In this document: positions 34,203 through 40,598 of the stretch, in pieces
Numbering within the stretch: position 1 is the first letter of the stretch
How the letters are laid out: each line of letters begins with the position of its first letter
NCBI GenBank assembly: GCA_009692585.1
Contig: SHYX01000041.1
Coordinates: forward strand, 1-40,598
DNA length: 40,598 bases
Direction of reading: 5' to 3'
Source of the DNA: Myxococcales bacterium
GTDB lineage: Bacteria; Myxococcota; UBA796; SXON01
Position numbers and translations under genes: made by a program
The notes under the pieces: model-generated
What the model was told of the DNA's origin: nothing
Seen by the model: only the letters and a program-made list of their open reading frames with translations
Database searches by the model: none

Positions 34203-35915
34203 ATGGCCGTTCGCTCCGCGTCCCGCATCTACCCAACGATTCGGTCCTTCCTGGAGGAGTGGGGCGGCACGTTGCGGACCGGGGCGATCGTCCTGTCTGC
34301 GGACACCGTGGACGGCGAACCGGCGGCCGAGATGAAGATCGACCTGATCCTGCCGCTTGTGGGTCGCGTCGGGCCCATTTCCGGGCAGGTCATCCAGCGG
34401 CTTGCCGACGGGTCGACGGTCCTGCGCGTGGCCGAGTGGCCGCCGCCGGTCCACGAGGCGGTCGAGCGCCTCGTCACCGAGGTCGACGACATCCGCCGAT
34501 ATCTGCTCGACAAGGGCGTCGTTGGGCCGCCGAGCGGCACGGCGATTCCGGAAATCGACGCCCTCCGCCGCCGGGTGCGGGAGCTCGAATCACGCCCGGC
34601 GACGGTCATCCAGGCGCCCCCGGCCCGTCAGGGCGAGGCCCCCGCGGTCAACGCCCCCCGCGACGAGGACGGGAACGTGGTCATCGAGCGGGGGCTCGTC
34701 GTTCCGGACATCCGGGGACTGGCCCCGGCGCTCAGCGGCGTGATGGGGGACCGAAGCCTCCGGGATGCGATGATGGAGCTGGCCCTCGAACGCGTCACCG
34801 GGCTTTTGACCGTGGAGCAGCCCGACGGCACACTTCGCTGGGGCTTCTGGCACAAGGGGGGTCCAGCCGCCTGGCGCACCGAGCCGATCGGCGAAGACGA
34901 AGTCCTGGGCATCCTGATGTTCCGCGCCAACCAGCTGCGGCGCGAACAGCTCGAGGAGTCCCTCGACCTCATGGAGACCAACGGCGTCCGCCAAGGCGAG
35001 GCGCTCATCGAGATGGGCGTCATCACCTTCGCACAGCTGGTCCAGCTCCTTCAGAAGCAGACCGAATTCGTGTACCAGCGGGTCCTCCGCGAGCGCGAGG
35101 GAAAGTGGATGTTCCACGTTCTGGAAGCGCTTCCCGAACGTTTCATCAGCCCGCCCTTGCGGGTCCCCTCGTTGTTGTTTCGGGCGCTGCGGGTGCATGT
35201 CAAGGACATGGCGGCGGAGGAGTTGGCGACCACGCTTCGACCGTGGTTGGACAAATACGTCTACCTGGCGGAGGGGGCGGAGCGGGTCATCAGTGAGATG
35301 AAGACCAATGCCGAAGAACAGGCCTTCTTCAAGATCCTCACCTCGACCAGCTATCGCTTGCGTGAGTTGTTTGCGGTTTCCAATCTATCGCGCTCGGCCA
35401 CGGCCGGGATGATCTGGACCCTCGCCGATCTCCATCTGGTCGAATTCCTCGACCTCGAGGCCGATAGCCGCGCCACCGAGCGGATGATGCGCGTGCTCGC
35501 GGACCGGCAACGGGCCGTCACCAAGGGCAGCCTTTTCGAGTCTCTGGACCTCCATTGGATCTGTACCACCGAAGAGGTCGAGGCCACATGGGCCACGCTC
35601 AACGCCGACTTCGGAGCACTCAGTCACGGCCGCTGGGGTCAGGTCAACACTCCCCAGGTCGAGCAGCTTCACGCCGCGATGCGGAAGGCCTACGATCGAC
35701 TGGTCGTCGAGGCGACCCGTCGCGAATATCGAAGCGAGATAATCGAGAAGATGAAGATCGAACAATCGGCGGAGATGCTGGCGAAGAAGGGCGACATGTC
35801 GATCATGAAGGAGAACTCCCGTGAGTCGCTCGATTGTTACGTCAAGGCCTGTGAGTTGATGCCAAACATCGCGGAGTACCGCGAAGGTCTGCAGCGGGCG
35901 CGGCAGCTGCGCTGA
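34203..35915 (+). CDS. DUF4388-type protein with winged-helix-like and C-terminal helical region
   Basis: The 570-residue cytoplasmic protein has an unrecognised N-terminal domain (1-105), a short coiled stretch (RRRVRELESRP) and a DUF4388/PATAN-like domain (about 175-330). That domain includes DRSLRDAMMELALERVTGLL, RWGFWHKGGPAAW and EVLGILMFRANQLRREQLEE. A winged-helix-like segment follows (TSYRLRELFAVSNLSRSATA, IWTLADLHLVEFLD). The last 45 residues resemble a TPR (SLDCYVKACELMPNIAEYRE). DUF4388 proteins are common in myxobacteria and often linked to gene-regulatory or motility processes. The ATG at 34203 is 8 bases after epmB, so one transcript is likely; the longer open frame overlaps epmB. 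Exact function unknown. Confidence 0.75.
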   Translation: MAVRSASRIYPTIRSFLEEWGGTLRTGAIVLSADTVDGEPAAEMKIDLILPLVGRVGPISGQVIQRLADGSTVLRVAEWPPPVHEAVERLVTEVDDIRRYLLDKGVVGPPSGTAIPEIDALRRRVRELESRPATVIQAPPARQGEAPAVNAPRDEDGNVVIERGLVVPDIRGLAPALSGVMGDRSLRDAMMELALERVTGLLTVEQPDGTLRWGFWHKGGPAAWRTEPIGEDEVLGILMFRANQLRREQLEESLDLMETNGVRQGEALIEMGVITFAQLVQLLQKQTEFVYQRVLREREGKWMFHVLEALPERFISPPLRVPSLLFRALRVHVKDMAAEELATTLRPWLDKYVYLAEGAERVISEMKTNAEEQAFFKILTSTSYRLRELFAVSNLSRSATAGMIWTLADLHLVEFLDLEADSRATERMMRVLADRQRAVTKGSLFESLDLHWICTTEEVEATWATLNADFGALSHGRWGQVNTPQVEQLHAAMRKAYDRLVVEATRREYRSEIIEKMKIEQSAEMLAKKGDMSIMKENSRESLDCYVKACELMPNIAEYREGLQRARQLR

Positions 35916-35918
35916 CTG

Positions 35919-37418
35919 CTACAACAACCGCCCCAACGGGCTGTCGTACAGGAGCTTGAGCATCCGGCGCAAGAGCGGCAGCGTCTTCTTGTCGTACGGG
36001 AACCACCAGAGCTCCCGCTTCAGCCAGGGCAGGGAGTCGTAGTTGACATGCCGGGCCTCGCACATGTGGCGCAGCCCGTCGTCGCTGTGGGCGACGCCGA
36101 TGCCTGAAGCCTTGAGCCCGGCCCAGGGCGTCTCCGGCGCGGCCGCGGTGGCCAGGACGTCGTTCACCATGACCGTGCCCGCGCGGATCTGCTCGGCCAT
36201 GCGTCGGCCCCGCCCGCCGTTTCGGGTGAACACGTAGGCGAGCAGGCCGAGGTGGCTGCGGTTGGCCTCCAGGATGGCCTCGGCCTCGCTGCCGACCCTC
36301 AGCACCGGGACCACCGGGCCGAAGGTCTCCTGGTTCACGATGTCCATGTCGATGGTGACGCCGACCAGGACGGTGGGCTCGTAGAAGAAGCCGGCGCCCT
36401 CGACTCGCTTGCCGCCGCAGGCCACCGTTGCCCCCTTGGCGACCGCGTCGGCCACCAGCCGCTCCACGATCTCGAGCTGCCGCTGGTTGACCAGGGGGCC
36501 GACGTCGATGTCGGCCGCGCCGCTGGCGTCGCCCACGCGCAGGGCCTTGACCCGGCGGACCAGTTTGTCCACGAAGGCGTCGTGCACCTTTTCGTGGATG
36601 ACGAGCCGCTCGATCGACGCGCACACCTGGCCGGCGTTGGCGTACCCGCCCCACAGCACGGCTTCCAGCGTGCGCGGCGTGTCGGCGTCCTCCATGACCA
36701 ACGCGGGCGCCTTGCCGCCAAGCTCCAGGACACAGGGAATCAGCCGCTCGCCGCACATCGCGGCTACCTTGCGCCCGGTCGCGACACTGCCGGTGAACTC
36801 GACGAAGTCTACGCCGGCGCCGATGAGCGCGGCGCCGACGTCGCCGTACCCGTTGACGAGTTGGATGCAGGCTTCGGGCACGCCGCCGTCGATGTAGCAG
36901 CGGCGCAACAGCTGCGCCGAGAGCGGCGTGAACTCGCTCGGCTTCAGGACGACGGCGTTGCCCGCCACCAACGCCATCGCCGCGCCGCCGAAGCCGAGGT
37001 GGTTGGGGAAGTTCCAGGGCGCGATGATCGCGCACACCCCGCGCGGTCGGTAGTGGATGTAGCTGGCCCGGTGCTTCAACAGCCGCATGGGGATGCTCTG
37101 GGGCGCCAGGATGCGTTCGGCTTCGGTGCCGAAGTAGGTGAGCAGCTCCAACTGGGTCAGCACCTCGTGGAGGAGCCCCTCGTGGCGGGGCTTGCCGTTC
37201 TCGCGCGCGGCGTTCTCGACGATGGCGTCGGTGTTGTCGAGGATCTTTCGGCGAACCTTCAGGAGAATGCCAGCGCGCTCGGCCACGGTTCTGAGGCCCC
37301 ACTCGACCTGGGCGTCGCGGGCCCGCTGGACGACGGCGACGATGCTGTCGGGGGTGTCGATCGCCACTTCGCCGACGAACTCGCCGTTGGCGGGGGAGTG
37401 GATGCGGATGGTGCTCAT
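35919..37418 (-). CDS. Aldehyde dehydrogenase (NAD(P)-dependent)
   Basis: The 499-residue protein has the full ALDH set: IIAPWNFPNH with Asn136, VLKPSEFTPLS, FTGSVATGRKVA, general base Glu232 in LELGGKAPAL, nucleophile Cys266 in NAGQVCASIER, and NQETFGPVVPVL near the end. The C-terminus is hydrophobic-basic (WFPYDKKTLPLLRRMLKLLY), as in long-chain or membrane-associated members. The ATG at 37418 gives MSTIRIHSPANGE, the usual ALDH start; the longer frame up to 37520 runs into the dispersed repeat. It converges with the DUF4388 gene, 3 bases between stops. The substrate cannot be told from the sequence. Confidence 0.94.
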   Translation of the reverse strand: MSTIRIHSPANGEFVGEVAIDTPDSIVAVVQRARDAQVEWGLRTVAERAGILLKVRRKILDNTDAIVENAARENGKPRHEGLLHEVLTQLELLTYFGTEAERILAPQSIPMRLLKHRASYIHYRPRGVCAIIAPWNFPNHLGFGGAAMALVAGNAVVLKPSEFTPLSAQLLRRCYIDGGVPEACIQLVNGYGDVGAALIGAGVDFVEFTGSVATGRKVAAMCGERLIPCVLELGGKAPALVMEDADTPRTLEAVLWGGYANAGQVCASIERLVIHEKVHDAFVDKLVRRVKALRVGDASGAADIDVGPLVNQRQLEIVERLVADAVAKGATVACGGKRVEGAGFFYEPTVLVGVTIDMDIVNQETFGPVVPVLRVGSEAEAILEANRSHLGLLAYVFTRNGGRGRRMAEQIRAGTVMVNDVLATAAAPETPWAGLKASGIGVAHSDDGLRHMCEARHVNYDSLPWLKRELWWFPYDKKTLPLLRRMLKLLYDSPLGRLL

Positions 37419-37461
37419 GGGCGCGTCTGGGGGGGTGGACGCTGAGATAACGCGACCTCGG

Positions 37462-37583
37462 TGAGTCACCCATGCCGCGCTCCGCGGTTCCCGGAGACCC
37501 ATGAAACGGCCGGGCGGCATGGGGGGCGGCTTGGAGGGGAGAGGGCCGCAGGCCGGAGACCAAGGGTTGGAGGCCGGAGGGGA
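37462..37583 (-). repeat. Structured dispersed element, copy B
   Basis: On the minus strand this block shares ordered segments with 24834-25004: CCTCCGGCCTCCAA, CTCCGGCCTGCGG, GTTTCATGGGTC and GCGGAGCGCGGCATGGG. CCCATGCCGC (37469-37478) and GCGGCATGGG (37514-37523) form a perfect 10-bp inverted repeat with a 35-base loop; inside lies CCGCGctcCGCGG. The spacer between the two halves is shorter than in copy A. It lies between the ALDH start and the next gene; 37584-37715 holds no recognisable gene. Confidence 0.6.
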
Positions 37584-37593
37584 CGGCCCGGTA

Positions 37594-37620
37594 GGGGGAA
37601 CCGCGCCGAGCCGTTCCCCC
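37594..37620 (+). other. Isolated hairpin
   Basis: GGGGGAAC at 37594-37601 and GTTCCCCC at 37613-37620 form a perfect 8-bp stem with an 11-base loop. No T-tract on either strand. It may belong to the neighbouring dispersed repeat. Confidence 0.35.
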
Positions 37621-37715
37621 CCGCTGCTGGTGGCGCGCGACGCCGCGCCGCGAACCGGAGCCTTCCTGAAGAAGGACGCCCGGTCGCGTCGCGGCGCCCA
37701 GGAGTGTGTCGAGGC

Positions 37716-38663
37716 TCAGTCGGTGGCGGAGAACGACGCCTCGTCCGCGTAGCTGGCCGGCGTGAAGGCACAGGCGCTCTCGACGCCGACGGGGTCGTAC
37801 AGCCCGGCGGTGTCCACCCAGTAGCTGGTGAGGAAGTCGGTGCCCCAACACTCGCTGACGGTGACGTTCTCGACCGCGAGGTCGCCGCCGAGGATCTGCC
37901 CGTCCCCGCGGCCCATGCCGTCCGCCTGCCAGCGGGACTTCAGGGTCACGATCTCGTCGGTGCCGCTGAGGTTGAGGTCGGCAAGGTAGGCGAGGTCCAT
38001 CTCGCCAGCGCCGTCGTAGTCCTCGTCGTAGTCGTAGACGGCGTCGTACTTCGGTAGGTTCTCGAAACCGTAGTCGTCGGTGGCCACCAGCGCGCTGACG
38101 CCAGCCTCGTCGTAGCTGTACTCGGTCGCGAAGGTGCCGACGAGGTTGTTGCTCGGGTCCATGGCGTTGGCCGCCGAAAAGTCGATGATGAACTTTCCGG
38201 TGGCCGCGTCGCGGGTGACGCCGGTCTCGACCTCGCCCGCCACGAACGCGACCGCGTCGGCGTCGACGGTGCCGCCGTTGGGGACCATGAACAGGCTCCA
38301 GGTGTAGCTTTCGTCCTCGGCCTTCTTGACCCACACGCCGACGGAGTACGGGTCCAGGCCGCTGTCTTTGTACGGGCCCCAGATGGCCTCGCTCTCGGCC
38401 TCGTCGGTCCAACTCGGCGTCTGGGTGGTCACGACGGCCCAGGTGACGCCGAGCACCAGGGTGATCACGCCGTTGACACTCTCGGTCACGTTGCGGGTGA
38501 CGTCGTAGTAGTGGGCCCAGGCCTCGGGATCGTCGGGAGATTTGGCCGCGTCGGACGCGATGGGCATGTTGACGCGGAGTTGGTCCTTGGTGGGGATGAT
38601 GTCATCGCCGAAGGTGCTGTCGTCACGGCCGCCACAGGCGAGAAGCAGGAGAGAGAGAATCAT
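37716..38663 (-). CDS. Lipoprotein with very short signal, unknown function
   Basis: The 315-residue protein starts MILSLLLLAC with Cys10, then GGRDDSTFGDD. It has beta-rich mature sequence with many Asp/Trp/Tyr residues (VNGVITLVLGVTWAVVTT, WGPYKDSGLDPYSVGVWVKK, YDAVYDYDEDYDGAGEMD) and two late Cys (VSECWGTDF, ESACAFTPA). The ATG at 38663 has GGAG 5 bases upstream. The open frame continues upstream with another hydrophobic start (MHFLFVWLAVAGQT), so a longer form cannot be excluded, but the ribosome site favours the short one. Family not recognised. Confidence 0.75.
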   Translation of the reverse strand: MILSLLLLACGGRDDSTFGDDIIPTKDQLRVNMPIASDAAKSPDDPEAWAHYYDVTRNVTESVNGVITLVLGVTWAVVTTQTPSWTDEAESEAIWGPYKDSGLDPYSVGVWVKKAEDESYTWSLFMVPNGGTVDADAVAFVAGEVETGVTRDAATGKFIIDFSAANAMDPSNNLVGTFATEYSYDEAGVSALVATDDYGFENLPKYDAVYDYDEDYDGAGEMDLAYLADLNLSGTDEIVTLKSRWQADGMGRGDGQILGGDLAVENVTVSECWGTDFLTSYWVDTAGLYDPVGVESACAFTPASYADEASFSATD

Positions 38664-38799
38664 GTGAGCTCCAGTTGTCGGGGTTGCGGCAGTCTGACCC
38701 GCAACCGCGAGCCAGACGAAAAGAAAATGCATACCGGTGCCGCGGCAGGAGCGGTTTTGTGGCCTTGCCGCTACGATGGTCCCGTTCGGAGCCCACCTG

Positions 38800-40598
38800 A
38801 TGCGCGTCATCTTCGTCCTGCTTTTGCTCGGCTGTCCCGAAACCGACACCGGCGAAGCGCCCGTGGGCCCGGCCGATGACGACGGCGATGGGTTTGACAT
38901 CGAGAGCGACTGCGACGACAACGACGCGGCGGTGAGCCCCGGCGCGGACGAACGGTGCAACGGCGCCGACGATGACTGCGACGGCGTCGTGGACGAAGAG
39001 CCCGTCGACATGACCACGTGGTACGCCGACGGTGACCAGGACGGGTACGGTGACGCCGCCGCGCGCAGAACTGCTTGCGACGCTCCGAGGGGCTACGTGG
39101 CCGAAGGAACCGACTGCAACGACGCGAGCGTCGACTACCACCCCGGGGCCCCCGAGACCGCCTGTGCCGGCCCCGACACCAACTGCAACGGCGCGTTCGA
39201 CGAGGGGGACGCCGACGGGGACGGCTTCCCCTCCTGCGATGACTGCGACGACACCCGCCTCGAAGTGAAGCCAGGCGCGGCCGAAGCCTGCGACGGACTC
39301 GACAACAACTGTGACGGCACCATCGATGAAGGGGCAGGGGACTCGCTGACGTTCTACGCCGACGCCGACGGTGATCTCTATGGCGACGGCGCCAATCCCA
39401 TCGAGGCCTGCGCGCTGCCTCCAGGCGCCAGCGAGACCAAGAACGACTGCGACGACACCGATGACCGGGTGCACCCCGGCGCGGACGAGTACTGCAACGG
39501 CATCGACGACGACTGCGACGATGGGGCGGACGAGGACGCGGTGGACATGGCCGAGTGGTTCGCCGACGCCGACGGTGACGGGCACGGTAACCCGAGCGTC
39601 AGCACCAAGGACTGCGAGGCGCCCGCCGGCTACGACGCAAGCTCCGACGACTGCAACGACGTCAATGGCGCGATCCACCCCGGGGCCTCGGAGTACTGCG
39701 GCGGCACGGACTGGGACTGCGACGGGGTGGTCAACGAGGCCGACAGCGTCGACATCGTGGCCTACTACAGCGACACCGACGGCGACGGCTACTACGGCAC
39801 CTATGCGGGCGCGGCCTGCTTCGCACCGGCCGGCTACGACACCACCAGCTCCGACTGCGACGAAGCCGACGAGGACATCAATCCAGCGGCGGAGGACATC
39901 TGCGACGACGTGGACAACGACTGCGACGGTCCGGTCGACGACGGCCTGTCGGTTCCGGGCGCCTACGCCACCATCCAGTCGGCCATCAATGCCTCCTCCT
40001 CCGGCCAGCACGTCTGTGTCGCGGCCGGTGAGTACAACGAGGACGTCGACTTCGGTTCGCGCTCCATCACCGTCGAGGGGATGGACGGGTCCGACTCCAC
40101 GGTGATTGCCGGCACCGGGAGGGGGACGGCGGTCACCATCTCGTCGGGAACCCCGACGCTGCGGGGCTTCACCATCAAGGGCGGCGATGGCGGGAGCGGC
40201 GCCGGACTGTACGTCTATGCGGCGGACGTCGTGCTCGACGACCTCCAGATCTCCGGCAACACCTGCTCGGAGGAGTTCTGCTACGGTACCGGCGCCGAGT
40301 TGTACTACGCGAACGTCACCGCCACGGACATCGTGGTCTCGGGCAACGCCGCGACCCCGGCACTGAGCTCATCGACCTACGTGTACGTCACGGGCGCCGG
40401 GCTGAGCGTCACCGGCTGCACCGGGTCCTGGGACGGGCTGAGGGTCTCGGGAAACACGGCAGCCGCGCCGACGCTCGGGTCCAGCCAGTACGCCTACCTG
40501 TATGGCACCGGCGTGTACCTGTCCTACGACGCATCTTCCTACACGGACATGCTCGTCGAGGACAACACCGCCTCGCGCTCCGGCAGCAGCAGCTATGC
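38800..40598 (+). CDS. MopE-like repeat and beta-helix lipoprotein (3' partial)
   Basis: The open frame runs past the window end (599 codons visible). It begins MRVIFVLLLLGC (Cys12), then PETDTGEAP. About eight MopE-like units follow between residues 25 and 385, each with DCDDxDxxVxPGAxExCxGxDxDCDG followed by DADGDGxG spacers. These Asp/Cys motifs are known from MopE and from many myxobacterial surface proteins and are predicted metal- or calcium-binding. From about residue 386 a right-handed beta-helix starts (GAYATIQSAINASSSGQHVC, then VAAGEYNEDV, repeated GxTVxG strands). GGAG lies 8 bases before the ATG at 38800; an in-frame ATG at 38776 is an alternative. Likely a surface-exposed scaffold or adhesin. 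Confidence 0.88.
   Translation, partial: MRVIFVLLLLGCPETDTGEAPVGPADDDGDGFDIESDCDDNDAAVSPGADERCNGADDDCDGVVDEEPVDMTTWYADGDQDGYGDAAARRTACDAPRGYVAEGTDCNDASVDYHPGAPETACAGPDTNCNGAFDEGDADGDGFPSCDDCDDTRLEVKPGAAEACDGLDNNCDGTIDEGAGDSLTFYADADGDLYGDGANPIEACALPPGASETKNDCDDTDDRVHPGADEYCNGIDDDCDDGADEDAVDMAEWFADADGDGHGNPSVSTKDCEAPAGYDASSDDCNDVNGAIHPGASEYCGGTDWDCDGVVNEADSVDIVAYYSDTDGDGYYGTYAGAACFAPAGYDTTSSDCDEADEDINPAAEDICDDVDNDCDGPVDDGLSVPGAYATIQSAINASSSGQHVCVAAGEYNEDVDFGSRSITVEGMDGSDSTVIAGTGRGTAVTISSGTPTLRGFTIKGGDGGSGAGLYVYAADVVLDDLQISGNTCSEEFCYGTGAELYYANVTATDIVVSGNAATPALSSSTYVYVTGAGLSVTGCTGSWDGLRVSGNTAAAPTLGSSQYAYLYGTGVYLSYDASSYTDMLVEDNTASRSGSSSY

Noticed and set aside
38623..40011. 462-codon minus-strand frame of Val/Gly/Ala
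   Set aside because: Mirror of the MopE-type Asp/Cys repeats on the plus strand, which carry signal, ribosome site and family motifs.

Overview
The window is very GC-rich, with GTG and TTG starts and strong third-position bias. It carries many short-signal lipoproteins with Asp/Thr-rich linkers, MopE-like Asp/Cys calcium-type repeats, FG-GAP and lamin-tail domains, a DUF4388-type protein and a PfaD enoyl reductase. This mix points to an uncultured Myxococcota or related deltaproteobacterium. That assignment is an inference from gene content; no rRNA or tRNA gene is visible.

Layout. 1-2086: the tail of a secreted protein, two decayed IS91-type transposase fragments in inverted order, and one small exported protein. 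2087-6854: smc and ftsY, a conserved housekeeping pair. 6855-7755: no convincing gene, but a striking triple 51-bp hairpin repeat at 7048-7195. 7756-12600: a truncated propeller-like protein, an exported FAD oxidoreductase, a GT39-like membrane protein, and a mosaic of broken PHP and methyltransferase genes. 12620-16492: a RIO kinase with DarP (ribosome-linked), then an O-antigen-ligase-like protein divergent from an SGNH hydrolase (surface glycans). 16633-21794: lipoproteins separated by decayed genes, including an Lhr-type helicase scrap. 21886-24764: ung, overlapped by a monooxygenase/Old Yellow Enzyme fusion. 24834-25004: a structured dispersed repeat whose second copy is at 37462-37583. 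25280-31801: a DksA-like zinc-finger protein, a solitary pfaD, an exported membrane protein, and a 1194-residue lamin-tail/MopE/FG-GAP lipoprotein. 31821-34194: a complete EF-P beta-lysylation module (epmA, efp, epmB) in which efp and epmB start codons overlap head to head. 34203-37418: a DUF4388-type regulator and an aldehyde dehydrogenase. 37716-40598: a lipoprotein, then a large MopE-repeat/beta-helix lipoprotein that runs off the window.

Functional grouping. Three core modules are evident: chromosome segregation and membrane targeting (smc, ftsY), translation quality (efp, epmA, epmB, and possibly the RIO kinase with darP), and DNA repair (ung). Around them lie cell-surface genes (glycan polymerisation or modification and at least seven lipoproteins). 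Between the islands lies debris of transposases, a helicase, a methyltransferase and a PHP protein, suggesting repeated insertion and deletion. The least explained signal is the triple palindrome at 7048-7195, which encodes almost the same peptide on both strands.
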